Under the pieces are notes generated by a model. That model searched no databases. It was not told the DNA's origin and saw only the letters and a list, made by a program, of their open reading frames with translations. From Hysterangium stoloniferum (lineage: Eukaryota; Basidiomycota; Agaricomycetes; Hysterangiales; Hysterangiaceae), in assembly GCA_015178975.1 (NCBI GenBank), contig WHVD01000064.1:418328-482327 (forward strand): a DNA stretch of 64,000 nucleotides, written 5' to 3'. Below are positions 1 to 10,088 of this stretch, piece after piece (the stretch's first letter is position 1; each line of letters begins with the position of its first letter). Position numbers and translations under genes: made by a program.

Positions 1-563
1 AGAACGTAAAGTCTCGTAGAACGTAAAGTCTCGTAGAACGTAAAGTCTCGTAGAACGTAAAGTCTCGTAGAACGTAAAGTCTCGTAGAACGTAAAGTCTC
101 GTAGAACGTAAAGTCTCGTAGAACGTAAAGTCTCGTAGAACGTAAAGTCTCGTAGAACGTAAAGTCTCGTAGAACGTAAAGTCTCGTAGAACGTAAAGTC
201 TCGTAGAACGTAAAGTCTCGTAGAACGTAAAGTCTCGTAGAACGTAAAGTCTCGTAGAACGTAAAGTCTCGTAGAACGTAAAGTCTCGTAGAACGTAAAG
301 TCTCGTAGAACGTAAAGTCTCGTAGAACGTAAAGTCTCGTAGAACGTAAAGTCTCGTAGAACGTAAAGTCTCGTAGAACGTAAAGTCTCGTAGAACGTAA
401 AGTCTCGTAGAACGTAAAGTCTCGTAGAACGTAAAGTCTCGTAGAACGTAAAGTCTCGTAGAACGTAAAGTCTCGTAGAACGTAAAGTCTCGTAGAACGT
501 AAAGTCTCGTAGAACGTAAAGTCTCGTAGAACGTAAAGTCTCGTAGAACGTAAAGTCTCGTAG
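1..563. repeat. 17-bp minisatellite array
   Basis: Perfect or near-perfect head-to-tail copies of AGAACGTAAAGTCTCGT fill this stretch, about 33 copies, and the array runs off the left edge of the window. The unit is not a multiple of three and both strands carry stops in some frames, so it is not read as coding. Its AGAACG-AAAGT core is shared with the 18-bp array at 1247-1914. Confidence 0.97.
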
Positions 564-761
564 CACAGGAAGATCTATTACAAACAGGAAGCAATGGGTA
601 CAAAGGGAAACCCCCACATCAACAATGTCTAACTTATTTGAGGCTCATTGTTATTTGAGAAAGGAAATTGTTTAAAAGTGGAAAGTCTTCAAAGAATGGA
701 AAGCCTTGTTAGAACAGATATTGTGTTAGAACAGAAATTGTGTTAGAACAGAAATTGTGTT
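564..761. repeat. Linker between arrays with a short 17-bp triplication
   Basis: No gene is seen here. Positions 603-650 resemble 1195-1245 (both run from a C-rich stretch through an ACAA..TAA..TATTTGAG-like sequence to CTCATTGTT), so the same leader precedes two different arrays. At 708-758 there are three copies of a 17-bp unit beginning GTTAGAACAGA, which merge into the following 19-bp array. Confidence 0.7.
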
Positions 762-1100
762 ACAATGGAAACAACGGTGACAAATGGAAACAACGGTGAC
801 AAATGGAAACAACGGTGACAAATGGAAACAACGGTGACAAATGGAAACAACGGTGACAAATGGAAACAACGGTGACAAATGGAAACAACGGTGACAAATG
901 GAAACAACGGTGACAAATGGAAACAACGGTGACAAATGGAAACAACGGTGACAAATGGAAACAACGGTGACAAATGGAAACAACGGTGACAAATGGAAAC
1001 AACGGTGACAAATGGAAACAACGGTGACAAATGGAAACAACGGTGACAAATGGAAACAACGGTGACAAATGGAAACAATGGTGACAAATGGAAACAACGG
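762..1100. repeat. 19-bp minisatellite array
   Basis: About 18 copies of ACAAATGGAAACAACGGTG stand head to tail. Long reading frames cross the array on the minus strand only because the repeats lack stops, so they are not considered genes. The array abuts the left inverted repeat of the Helitron. Confidence 0.95.
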
Positions 1101-1226
1101 CTTAGAACCCTTGCTACACTGCAGGGTGGTTGCTTCGTAACTGGCCCCACAACTTCACTGTGGGCTCCAGCTTGTTGGGGGGCGAAGCCCCCCACACCCC
1201 CCCATGTTGACAACTTTTAAGTATTT
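1100..1226 (+). repeat. Left inverted repeat with hairpins
   Basis: This stretch pairs, as reverse complement and with some mismatches, with 9805-9932. It starts GCTTAGAACCCTTGCTA and ends ACTTTTAAGTATTT. Inside are two hairpins: a CCCACA/TGTGGG stem and a very GC-rich stem GGGGGGC-GAA-GCCCCCC. The pair brackets the Helitron coding region and two further arrays. It may be a terminal structure of the element or a pair of hairpin-type short repeats that inserted on each side. Confidence 0.85.
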
Positions 1227-1246
1227 CTGAGACTCATTGTTTGAAT

Positions 1247-1914
1247 GGAAAGTGTTCTAAGAACGGAAAGTGTTCTAAGAACGGAAAGTGTTCTAAGAAC
1301 GGAAAGTGTTCTAAGAACGGAAAGTGTTCTAAGAACGGAAAGTGTTCTAAGAACGGAAAGTGTTCTAAGAACGGAAAGTGTTCTAAGAACGGAAAGTGTT
1401 CTAAGAACGGAAAGTGTTCTAAGAACGGAAAGTGTTCTAAGAACGGAAAGTGTTCTAAGAACGGAAAGTGTTCTAAGAACGGAAAGTGTTCTAAGAACGG
1501 AAAGTGTTCTAAGAACGGAAAGTGTTCTAAGAACGGAAAGTGTTCTAAGAACGGAAAGTGTTCTAAGAACGGAAAGTGTTCTAAGAACGGAAAGTGTTCT
1601 AAGAACGGAAAGTGTTCTAAGAACGGAAAGTGTTCTAAGAACGGAAAGTGTTCTAAGAACGGAAAGTGTTCTAAGAACGGAAAGTGTTCTAAGAACGGAA
1701 AGTGTTCTAAGAACGGAAAGTGTTCTAAGAACGGAAAGTGTTCTAAGAACGGAAAGTGTTCTAAGAACGGAAAGTGTTCTAAGAACGGAAAGTGTTCTAA
1801 GAACGGAAAGTGTTCTAAGAACGGAAAGTGTTCTAAGAACGGAAAGTGTTCTAAGAACGGAAAGTGTTCTAAGAACGGAAAGTGTTCTAAGAACGGAAAG
1901 TGTTCTATGAACGG
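1247..1914. repeat. 18-bp minisatellite array
   Basis: About 37 nearly identical copies of GGAAAGTGTTCTAAGAAC are present. Because the unit is a multiple of three, frames on both strands stay open (for example a repeated NGKCSK hexapeptide), but composition and repeat structure show that this is an artefact of the array. It differs from the 17-bp array mainly by one extra base and a few substitutions. Confidence 0.97.
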
Positions 1915-1919
1915 AAAAC

Positions 1920-2145
1920 ATTACAAAAGGAAACATCAGTCACAAATGGAAGCCACAGCCACAAAAGGAAACAACAGTTACAAAAGGAAACAACAGTTAC
2001 AAAAGGAAACAACAGTTACAAAAGGAAACAACAGTTACAAAAAGAAACAACAGTTATAAAGGAAACAATGGTTACAAAAGGAAACAATGGTTACAAAAGG
2101 AAACAATAGTTACAAAAGGAAACAATGGTTACAAATGGAAAGAGT
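1920..2145. repeat. Second 19-bp minisatellite array
   Basis: About 11 to 12 imperfect copies of a unit like ACAAAAGGAAACAACAGTT are present, more diverged than the other arrays. It matches the 19-bp unit at 762-1100 at most positions (ACAAA.GGAAACAAC..). It ends where the AT-rich leader of the Helitron gene begins. Confidence 0.9.
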
Positions 2146-2446
2146 GGTTAAATTGACTCTCAACTGCAAGTAATTACTGTGGTCACTCAATTTATTTATT
2201 TTGATTTAATGTATTTTGTTTATTGAATTTTATTTTATTTTATTGTTTTTCATTTCATTTTTTTTTTTAAAAACTTTTTACATTCATTTATTATATTTTA
2301 TTTGAATTATTGAAAGTGAGTCCTTTCCCTTTAATTTTCTTTGGCTTATTTTAGCCTAATTCACTACAACTTTCTGACCCTCCTCTCTTCCCCCTCTCTT
2401 GCAGGGTTTCTCTCTCTGCTGCTGCTGCTGTGATTGCTATATTATT
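2146..2446 (+). other. AT-rich leader of the Helitron gene
   Basis: This non-coding stretch is strongly AT-rich with long T runs (about 2200-2290), then pyrimidine-rich up to a TTGCAG at about 2399-2404 that could be a splice acceptor for a 5' leader intron. It is probably the promoter and 5' UTR of the Helitron gene. No clear TATA box was chosen. Confidence 0.4.
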
Positions 2447-2643
2447 ATGGATCAAACACCTGAGTATAATCGGGAGGAGGAGCGAAGGCAGTATAGGGCA
2501 CAATTGCAAATGACATCTCTATCTGATCGTCATCAGCATTTAGCTGTGAATTCTAATATACCACCCCTGCTCAACCATTCCGAGATCTCCATCTTCCTGT
2601 TGGTAGAGGTCAATCTGATAATCCATTTTTGGTTGCTCAGCCA

Positions 2644-2926
2644 GGTCGCTCTGCTACAAGTGGCTCTGCTGCAGGTCGCTCTGCTGCAAGTGGCTCTGCT
2701 GCAGGTCGCTCTGCTGCAGGTCGCTCTGCTGCAGGTCGCTCTGCTGCAGGTCACTCTGCTGCAGGTCACTCTGCTGCAGGTCGCTCTGCTGCAGGTCGCT
2801 CTGCTGCAGGTCGCTCTGCTGCAGGTCGCTCTGCTGCAGGTCGCTCTGCTGCAGGTCGCTCTGCTGCAGGTCACTCTGCTGCAGGTCACTCTGCTGCAGG
2901 TCGCTCTGCTGCAGGTCGCTCTGCTA
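2644..2926 (+). repeat. 15-bp in-frame coding minisatellite
   Basis: About 19 imperfect copies of GGTCGCTCTGCTGCA occur inside the Helitron reading frame and encode repeats of Gly-Arg/His-Ser-Ala-Ala. Two pairs of units carry a G-to-A change giving His, which shows that units were duplicated in blocks. The unit length keeps the frame. Confidence 0.92.
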
Positions 2927-3909
2927 TAGTTGGCTCTGATGCAGTGGCTCTCTTGCATAGGCAGTATGCAGATTTGCCACCATTACAACCTCTTGGGTGG
3001 GGTCATAGACGAGGAAATCCAGCTCCTCAATTGCAGAGACCAATTCTGCAGTTAGCACCACATATACAACAGGGTGCACCTACAGTTGGCTCTGCTGCAG
3101 TAGCTGCTCTGTATGCTCAGTATGCTGCTTTACCACCATTAGACCAACCTGCTCAACTGCAGCCACCAATTTTACAGCCAGCACCAAATCCACAGCATTA
3201 CCATCCACCTGGAAATCCAGTTCCACAACAACAGGTACCCATATTGCAGCTAGCACCACCACAGCATCACCATCCCCCTGTTTTTCCAGCAATAAATGCA
3301 CAGCAACAGCCACAGTTGGCCCTACCCCTAGCTATTCCTCCACCTCCAGTTATTCTCCCACTTGCCCCACCCCCAGCTATTGCCCCACCTGCAGTCAATG
3401 CCCCACCCCCAGCCACTCCAGATCCTGCAGCCATCCCTCCACTTCCACTTCCTGTTGCACAATTACCCATTGGACGGCAGCCAGTTGTGGAGGCCAGGTT
3501 TCCAAGACATTATGTGGGACATATGAACATACAGTGTTCACACTGTGGAGCTTTACACTGGATGGATGAGCGTCTGTCAGCTAGCTCTCAGACAACACCA
3601 AAGTTTGGCAAGTGTTACAAGCAAGGAAAGATCATCCTTCCAATACTTGAACCAGTCCCTCATACCTTAAAGTCTCTTCTTGAGGATAATACAGACAATG
3701 CCAAGGAATTTAGCAAAAATATTCGTGCATATAATAATGCATTTGCATTTATATCACTTGGTGTCAAATTGGATGAGTCTGTCTTGCAAGGTGGTCAGGG
3801 CCCATATGTCTTTAAAATACATGGTGGATTGTATCGTGAGCATGGTTCCTTAATCCCATACAGGGAAGATGTATAACCCAGTTATGCTCAGCTTTACATC
3901 CATGATCCT

Positions 3910-4078
3910 GCACTGGCACGTGAGGATGCACTGGCACGTGAGGATGCACTGGCACGTGAGGATGCACTGGCACGTGAGGATGCACTGGCACGTGAGGATG
4001 CACTGGCACGTGAGGATGCACTGGCACGTGAGGATGCACTGGCACGTGAGGATGCACTGGCACGTGAGGATGCACTGG
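3910..4078 (+). repeat. 18-bp in-frame coding minisatellite
   Basis: Nine full copies of GCACTGGCACGTGAGGAT plus a partial one lie in the Helitron frame just after PSYAQLYIHDP and encode the hexapeptide ALARED. Related Helitrons have non-repetitive sequence here, so this is a local expansion. The copies are essentially identical, so the expansion is recent compared with the stops around it. Confidence 0.93.
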
Positions 4079-4608
4079 GGAATGCATTGCAGATAAGGCA
4101 GAATCACAGGGCAAATCAAAATCTAAACAATCAAACTTTTTCTGACTTGCAGGACATGATGGAGCAATATAATCCTTTTATAGCACTCTATCGCCAGGCA
4201 CATAAGCGATTGAGAACACAAGCAGAGACTCCAAGGTTACATGTTAGACTGAGCTACAAGGCTTTTACTGATCCCTGACGATACAACCTTCCAACCAGTG
4301 ATGAACCTGCAGTCATTGTGCCTGGAGATGGTGAGACAGGTCAGGGTGACCCAAGGGATATTATTGTTCAGAGAAGGGGGGGGCCCTTCCATCGATTGCA
4401 TGAAGGACAGGCCATTTGTACACTCCTTCAGTATGTCATGCTCTTTCCCAGGGGTGAGCGTGGTTGGTCATGGGACATTCCCTATGCAAATAACAATTGG
4501 CAGCCCCAGGCTGCACAGCAGCATGAACAGGCTGAAGAGGAAAACAAAAGTCATAAGGTGACCCAACATAAATATTATGCCTATTGCCTATTTCTTAGAG
4601 CAAATGAA

Positions 4609-5831
4609 GCAAAACCATTTTTTATGCACAAAAGCTATTCCAGCAGTATATCGTTGATGCCTGGGCAGTCACAGAACAGAGCAGATTGAAGTTTCTGAGT
4701 CAAAATCAACCCAGGATACATGCAGAACTCTACAACCAGGTTGTTGATGCTTTTTCAAATGATGATATCAATCCCAATAGTATTGGTCAGAGGGTCATAC
4801 TCCCTTTTTCATTTACTGGCGGTTCAAGGGATATGAGGCAAAGTCTGCAAAATTCTTTTGCAATTGCACGCAAGTATGGCAATGCCAGCTGCTTCATCAC
4901 CATGACTGCTAATCCCAATTGGGAGGAGGTCACCCATGAATTGCTTCCTGGCCAGACCCCTGCTGATCACCCTGATTTGGTCTCATGTGTCTTTGCTATC
5001 AAAAAAGCTAAAATACTGAAAATGATTACAGAGGGCCATATCTTTGGTAAAACAGTAGCACATATCCATGTCATTGAATTCCAAAAGTGGGGTCTTCCAC
5101 ACATGCACTGTCTTATATGGTTTGAGGAGCAGGATAAGCCAAGGACACCTGCAGATGTCGATTCAATTATTTCTGCCTGTTTTCCAGATCCTGAAACACA
5201 TCCCAGACTATTTAATTTAGTAGGTCAACTCATGACCCATGGCCCCTATGGTCTTCATCATCCAAATGCTGCCTGTATGGCCAATGGTACATGTGGTAAA
5301 TTCTTCCCAAAGGATTGGTGTGAAGCCACCATTGTCAATCAGGAAGGCTATCCATTCTACCTTCGTCCCAACAATGGAAAGGTTTATCAAACTCCCAAGT
5401 TCACATATGACAACAGATATGTTGTTCCTTACTCTCCTATTTTGCTTCTCACCTTTGAGTGCCATATCAATGTCAAGTTGGTCTTTACCAATAGATCAAT
5501 GAAGTACATGCATAAATACTGCTACAAGGGCCCTGATCGCACAACTATGGAGGTTGGAAAGACACCAGATGAGATTAAACAGTATCTTGATGCATGATAT
5601 GTTAGTGCACATGAGTCTGTCTGGCGATTAATGCGCAATGAACTCCACACCCAGGTTCCTGCAGTAATGGCACTTCATGTCCACCTCCCTGGGGAAAACA
5701 CTGTCATTTTTGATGCCGATCAAGGTCCTGCTGAGGCTTTACAAAGGGCAGAACATGCTGGCACAACTCTAATGGCTTATTTTGAAGCTAATTCCAAGGA
5801 TCTCATTGGCTACAATGGTGTGAGGTATCAG
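4609..5831 (+). pseudogene. Helitron HUH Rep nuclease domain (broken)
   Basis: After a frameshift in a T-run near 4617 the reading continues with LFQQYIVDAWAVTEQSR and an open stretch to TGA 5595, then stays in frame to about 5831. The conserved Rep blocks are present: ITMTANPNWEE, LLPGQ, FGKTVAHIHVIEFQKWG, then LPHMHCLIW, which carries the HxH metal site of the HUH nuclease, FPDPETHP, and KYCYKG with the paired catalytic tyrosines. The TGA at 5595 replaces an arginine usual in this family (LDA-stop-YVSAHE), again fitting CGA to TGA. The domain would nick and join DNA during rolling-circle transposition. Its C-terminal link to the helicase is interrupted by the insertion that follows. Confidence 0.9.
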
Positions 5832-7169
5832 CCTTATCTCATAATATTCTCTTAATTTTCTGTGAATTACTTAATATTTTCTCGAATTTTTATTGTATTT
5901 TTATTATGTTTATTGTGAAAAATAGGCCTTATTCCTTTTAACTTCGCATAAATAATAGCATATATGGACTCATATTATGCTATTATTACTTAGTTAAATT
6001 ATTATAATTTTTAACTAATTATTTATATTTTATTTACTTAGTTATTACTGCCCAGCACATTCACACTAGTGACTAGCATTTAGTCACATGAGTGACTGTA
6101 ACACTAGTCACGGGACTTATTGCACAGGAACACATTATGTCATCATTCGTGCCCGGCGCTTCAAATTTGGGATTGAGGGAATGATTTGTCAGCAGGTGAC
6201 AATTACAAGATGTCACACAAGTCACAGTCCGGTGTCGGGATGTCACACAAGTCACGGATGTGACTACCCAAGTCATTATTAGATTCTGCCGACTCATCGT
6301 TTGCTTCCATCCCGGGACTGTGGCCTTGAACCTTCATGTTCAAGCAAGAGGTTAGAACCCTTGTCTCAAAGAAGGGAATCACATGATAAACAAAGGGTAA
6401 ATAATGAGTAGAATATGAGGTCATTATGATCTCACTAATGACCTCATAAACTAAATAGTTAGCTAATCATTGAGTTATCAAAATGTATATAAGGAGGGCC
6501 AAGTTTCCAATAAAACCAATCTATCTCTCACATATTTTACAGTACAGCACAGAAGCTTACCTCATCATCCTAAGGACAATAATAGCCTTAGTCTGATACA
6601 CTAACTGCAAGCACCTACACTTGCAGCATCTTGAATCTTTGTCAGCAACTCTTGGACTTAGCTAATCATCTAAGTTCCCCAGCCTCACAGCTACCCTTTA
6701 GGCTTATTAATTAGATAATAAACCTAATAAGTATCTAAGTATCCTTACTGAAATCCCTGCCAATACTAGATTACTCAAGGCCCAGCCCTAAGTTTATTGA
6801 ATTAATCAAGTACAAGCACTCAGATAATCCAATACAATTTATTTTCTCTATTAATAAATTATTTAACACCTTGTTAAATAACTATTAATAGTTGAAAATA
6901 AGCATACAAGAATCCGAAGCTCTTACATATCAAGTCTCTGCCAAGTTACTGTGCATATATTCAGCTTCCAGCCCCTATTCTTAAGGAATAGTTCTTTTAT
7001 TTGCTAAAAGAGTCATACACAGTTCTATTGAACCTTTCAATAATCAAAATAAGCATTGATTTGAGTTGTTTAAGCTTAATAGCGCAGCTCATTAATCTAT
7101 CAGTATTTAAATTACTGGACCTTTGCTTGTTTTATTGTTGAAGCTCTGTGACACTATACATAGCATATA
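5832..7169. other. AT-rich non-coding insertion in the Helitron gene
   Basis: The Helitron frame is lost near 5831 and resumes near 7170 (just before ARDTLYMDFPEYF), so about 1.3 kb is foreign. No protein is recognised inside. A perfect 12-bp inverted repeat (AATAATAGCATA and its complement) lies at about 5951-5988, and ATAGCATATAT recurs near 5956 and 7160 close to the right edge. A TATATAAGG at about 6486 followed by CTCACA-type pyrimidine sequence looks like an LTR or element promoter. The stretch from TGTAACAC (about 6096) to GTGACA (7153) has the general look of a solo LTR, but no target duplication was found for it. The exact borders stay unresolved. Confidence 0.5.
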
Positions 7170-7793
7170 TTGAGCTATCTAAGAGAATCCCCTGAATACA
7201 TTACAAATGGTCACTGTGCCAGGGACACATTGTATATGGATTTTCCTGAGTATTTTACATTTGTAGCTAGGACTAAATCATGGAAGCCACGTCAAAGTGG
7301 TTTTTCCATAGGATGCATCCATTTTGTCAATGCTGCCAGTGGTGAAAGATTCCACCTCTGTACTTTGCTCACTGTCATCCAAGGTGCTACCTCATTTGAA
7401 AATCTAAGGACTTTTCAGGGTGAGACCTATCCCACATTTCAACAAGCCTGTGTTGCACATGGTTTGCTTGAAGATGCCTGCCAGTGGAACATGTGTCTCA
7501 GAGAAGCCAGTCGCATACAGCCTGGCCTTCAACTTTGCAGGTTGTTTGTCATCATTTTGACCATGTCCTCCCCTGCACAACCCCAAGAACTCTGGAATGA
7601 GTTCAAAGAATTTATCTGTGATGATTTGGACTGGATCCTGAGGGTTACATATAACATTGACAATGCAGCACCTCATACAATTTATGACTTTGGTCACTAT
7701 CAGATTGATAAAATCCTCCGCTATTCTGGAAAGTCTCTTTCACTCTATCCAACCATGCCACAAATCACTGAGAATTGGGATCAGTTCATTGGC
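7170..7793 (+). pseudogene. Helitron Rep-helicase linker region (fragment)
   Basis: This is the part of the RepHel protein between nuclease and helicase. Recognisable blocks are ARDTLYMDFPEYFTF, SFENLRTFQGETYPTFQQAC, GLLEDACQW and a late ICDDLDW..YDFG.YQIDKILRYSGKSL stretch. The frame is open from the insertion edge to the solo LTR at 7794, where ENWDQFIG is cut. Methionine 7170 is only the first in-frame ATG after the insertion, not a real start. Confidence 0.85.
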
Positions 7794-8220
7794 TGTCACA
7801 ACCGTCACAAGTCACAACATTGTCACAAACAATCAAAGGTAATATTCGACAACTCTTTGATGCATCAAATTTGACTCGATAAACCCGAACATTATTCGAC
7901 AATATTGAATGTCTTTTGACAAGTCTCATTTCGACGTCATGTATGATTTCATTATTAGTTCATAACATAGTCATAATGATATGAAGAAAAGCATAAAAGG
8001 GCTACAAAAGGAGTGAAGTCAGTCGAAATATCTGTAAATTAGTGATACTAGTAATCTATCTTGTCGTAACTTCTTCGACAAATACTTCCGTGAGTTCTCA
8101 CGACTGGTAATAGCCTCTTACTTCATCGACAGGGCGAATATATACTTCATCGAACGAGGCTTTCAAGTTCGATTAGTAGAATATTATTCGACTTTATTGA
8201 AGAATAATCGATTCGTGACA
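7794..8220. mobile_element. Solo LTR, 427 bp, with TTGGC target duplication
   Basis: The inserted sequence starts TGTCACAACCGTCACAAG and ends GATTCGTGACA. The five bases TTGGC occur directly before (7789-7793) and directly after it (8221-8225). Removing it and one TTGGC rejoins the Helitron helicase frame (..QFIG followed by NHLIREQKNY..). It holds an ATAAAAGG TATA-like box near 7990 and no coding sequence. This is a textbook LTR-retrotransposon insertion reduced to a single LTR by recombination. Confidence 0.9.
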
Positions 8221-9685
8221 TTGGCAATCATCTCATTAGGGAGCAGAAGAATTATAATCTTGATCATGAACATGCCAGTGCCCAGGCCAATCTTGAAAAG
8301 TTCAATCCTGAACAACAAGTTGCTTTTGACACTATCATCAAGGCAGTTGATGAGCAGCAGGAGGGCAAAATGTTCTTTATCAATGGTCCAGGTGGCACTG
8401 GCAAGTCCTTTGTATGGAATACTCTTGCACATGTATGTTGTGCCAAAGGCTACATTGTCCTTTGTGTCACCTCATCTGGAATTGCATCAATTATTCTCAA
8501 AGGTGGTTGCACCTCTCATAGCATGTTTTCAATTCCTGTTCCCTGTGAGAAGGACTCCTCATGTCACATCAAAAAGGGCTCAGAAAAGGCAGAGCTCATG
8601 AAGCAAGTACGCCTCATCATCTGGGATGAAGTTCCAATGCAGTCACGTTTCATATGTGAGGCAGTCAACAGAACTCTAAGGATGTATTAGACAAAGATGC
8701 TCTCCCCTTTGGAGGCATTCCTGTTGCCTGGGGAGGTGACTTCCAGCAAACTTTGCCTGTTGTACAACATGTCTCTAAAGAACAGATTATTGGTGAATGT
8801 ATTCAAAAATCTCAACTCTGGAACCATGTCAAGGTACTTTTCTTGAAAAAGAATATGCGGGTTGATCAGCATGATCCACACAGTGATCAGTTTGCTCAGT
8901 GGCTCTTGGATGTAGGCCATGGAAAGGATTTGCCTTTGGATCATACAATGGATATCCCTCCTCATATGATCTGTGGTCCAGAAATATCTGATCTAATTGC
9001 TAAGATATATCCAGACATCCATGTGGATGGAGACCAAAGAGTTTGGCAAGATGGAGACTTCTTAGACCATGCTATTCTGTGTCCTAGGAATTCAGATGTG
9101 GAAGAAATTAATTCAGAACTTCTGAATAGATTCCCTGGAGTGAGCCGTGTCTACCACAGTGCTGACACTGCAGAGGGTGACATGGAGGCAGAAGTCTATC
9201 CTGTGGAATATTTAAATAGTCTCAACTTTGGTGGAATTTCACCAAGTCGACTTGAGATGAAGCCAGGAGTACCTTTAATGCTACTATGGAATATAGATCC
9301 ACAGATGGGACTTTTCAATGGTACAAAATTGCAACTACTGAAAATGGAAAATCATTTGCTTTTGGTGCGGATCTTAACTGGACCATGTGCTGGGGAAGAG
9401 GCATTTATTTCAAGGATTAAAATCATTACAAATGATGATGAACTCCCTTTTAAACTTCATCGGGTTCAGTTTCCAGTACAACTGGCATTTGCAATGACGA
9501 TTAACAAGTCACAGGGACAATCTTTGAAATTAGTAGGATTAGATTTGAGAACGGCTGTGTTTGGACATGGGCAATTGTATGTGGGACTTTCAAGGGGAAG
9601 AAGTTGGAATAGGGTTGAAATATTATTAGAGAAGGAGTCAAAGAGAACTGCAAATATAGTGTACAAAGATGTATTATTAGATTGA
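8221..9685 (+). pseudogene. Helitron PIF1-type helicase domain (one frameshift)
   Basis: The helicase continues from the LTR with FNPEQQVAFDTII, then Walker A INGPGGTGKSF (about 8382), LCVTSSGIAS, and Walker B LIIWDEVPM (about 8615). A one-base shift near 8687 moves the frame: TLR continues as VLDKDALPFGGIPVAWGGDF in the next frame. The rest is open to TGA 9685 with FQQTLPVV, LKKNMRVD, LCPRNSDVEEIN, GVPLMLLWNID, LAFAMTINKSQGQSL and GQLYVGLSRG, which are the SF1B PIF1 motifs in order. It would unwind the displaced strand during transposition. Apart from the frameshift this part is well preserved. Confidence 0.92.
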
Positions 9686-9804
9686 GAATTTGATATATTT
9701 TGATTGTTTTTTTCCTGACAATGATTGTAATAGATAGTTAAGAGTTGTGGATGTGGGGAGGGTTTGCATAGCAAAGTGGTGGGGTAGGTCATTTTGATTG
9801 TGAT

Positions 9805-9932
9805 AAATACTTAAAAATTGTTGACACGGGGGGGTTTGGGGGGCAAAGCCCCCCAACAAGCTGGAGCCCACAGCGAAGTTGTGGGGCTGGTTGTGAAGTG
9901 ACCACCCCAAAGCATAGCAAGGGTTCCTAAGC
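9805..9932 (-). repeat. Right inverted repeat with hairpins
   Basis: Reverse complement partner of 1100-1226. It contains the stem TTGGGGGGC-AAA-GCCCCCCAA and a CCCACA/TGTGGG-like stem, about 120 bp after the helicase stop, and ends GGGTTCCTAAGC. Helitrons typically end in a hairpin followed by CTRR; a CTAA lies close to the outer end here, but the next base is G rather than the usual T. Confidence 0.85.
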
Positions 9933-10088
9933 TTGTAATTATAAAGATAGAAAATAGTAATGCCATTCCCTATCCTGAAATAAGGCAATGATCGATCCAA
10001 TGACAATGAGATAAGGGCTTCTGTCATACCGAAATGGGTTCAAAGCAAGTCAGATGAGAGCATACATACGGTAGAACGTAATAATCAT

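Larger units (their letters stand above)
2447..4620 (+). pseudogene. Helitron RepHel N-terminal region (broken)
   Basis: The reading starts at ATG 2447 (MDQTPEYNREEERRQY) and is in frame until about 2550, where a frameshift is needed. From about 2560 it runs to 3876 in another frame. It continues in that same frame past a TAA at 3874 and a TGA at 4276 to about 4617. The first third is low-complexity: a GRSAA repeat, then Pro/Ala/Gln-rich sequence to about 3470. From 3525 it shows the conserved Helitron pre-Rep block CSHCGALHWMDER, FGKCYKQGK, NIRAYNNAFAF and GPYVFKIHG, followed by PSYAQLYIHDP and TDP-stop-RYNLPT. The 4276 stop sits where an arginine is usual, consistent with CGA to TGA. It should encode the N-terminal part of the rolling-circle transposase and is not functional here. 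Confidence 0.85.
1100..9932 (+). mobile_element. Degenerate autonomous Helitron (RepHel)
   Basis: The element has the fungal Helitron order: an N-terminal C-x2-C containing region, an HUH Rep nuclease with two tyrosines, and a PIF1-like helicase, all on the plus strand between inverted repeats at 1100-1226 and 9805-9932. It is dead: there is a frameshift near 2550, a stop at 3874, a stop at 4276, a frameshift near 4617, a stop at 5595, an insertion at about 5832-7169, a solo LTR at 7794-8220 and a frameshift near 8687. To its right it borders unit A. In other copies the corresponding unit sequence runs on uninterrupted, so the element probably landed in the repeat unit. Whether the minisatellites belong to it is uncertain. 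Confidence 0.85.

Noticed and set aside
1..1100. CRISPR-like array
   Set aside because: The repeats are contiguous with no unique spacers, in a eukaryotic context. They are minisatellites.
1241..2059. Long plus- and minus-strand frames across the 18-bp array (repeating NGKCSK, RTESVL or RTLSVL)
   Set aside because: They exist only because an 18-bp repeat has no stops in several frames; all frames on both strands are open, and composition is purely that of the array.
2399..2446. TTG or CTG-type start upstream of 2447 for the Helitron protein
   Set aside because: The upstream codons (Cys-run) come from a CTG repeat in the leader next to a likely splice acceptor. ATG 2447 gives a sensible start.
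3869..4119. MHWHVR and CQCILT repeat proteins around 3869-4119
   Set aside because: These are other-frame and other-strand readings of the 18-bp in-frame array of the Helitron gene.
6073..6424. Short frames of about 70 codons in the Helitron insertion
   Set aside because: They are Ser/Thr/Cys/His-rich, arise from GTCAC/GTGAC direct and inverted repeats, and overlap on both strands; no domain.
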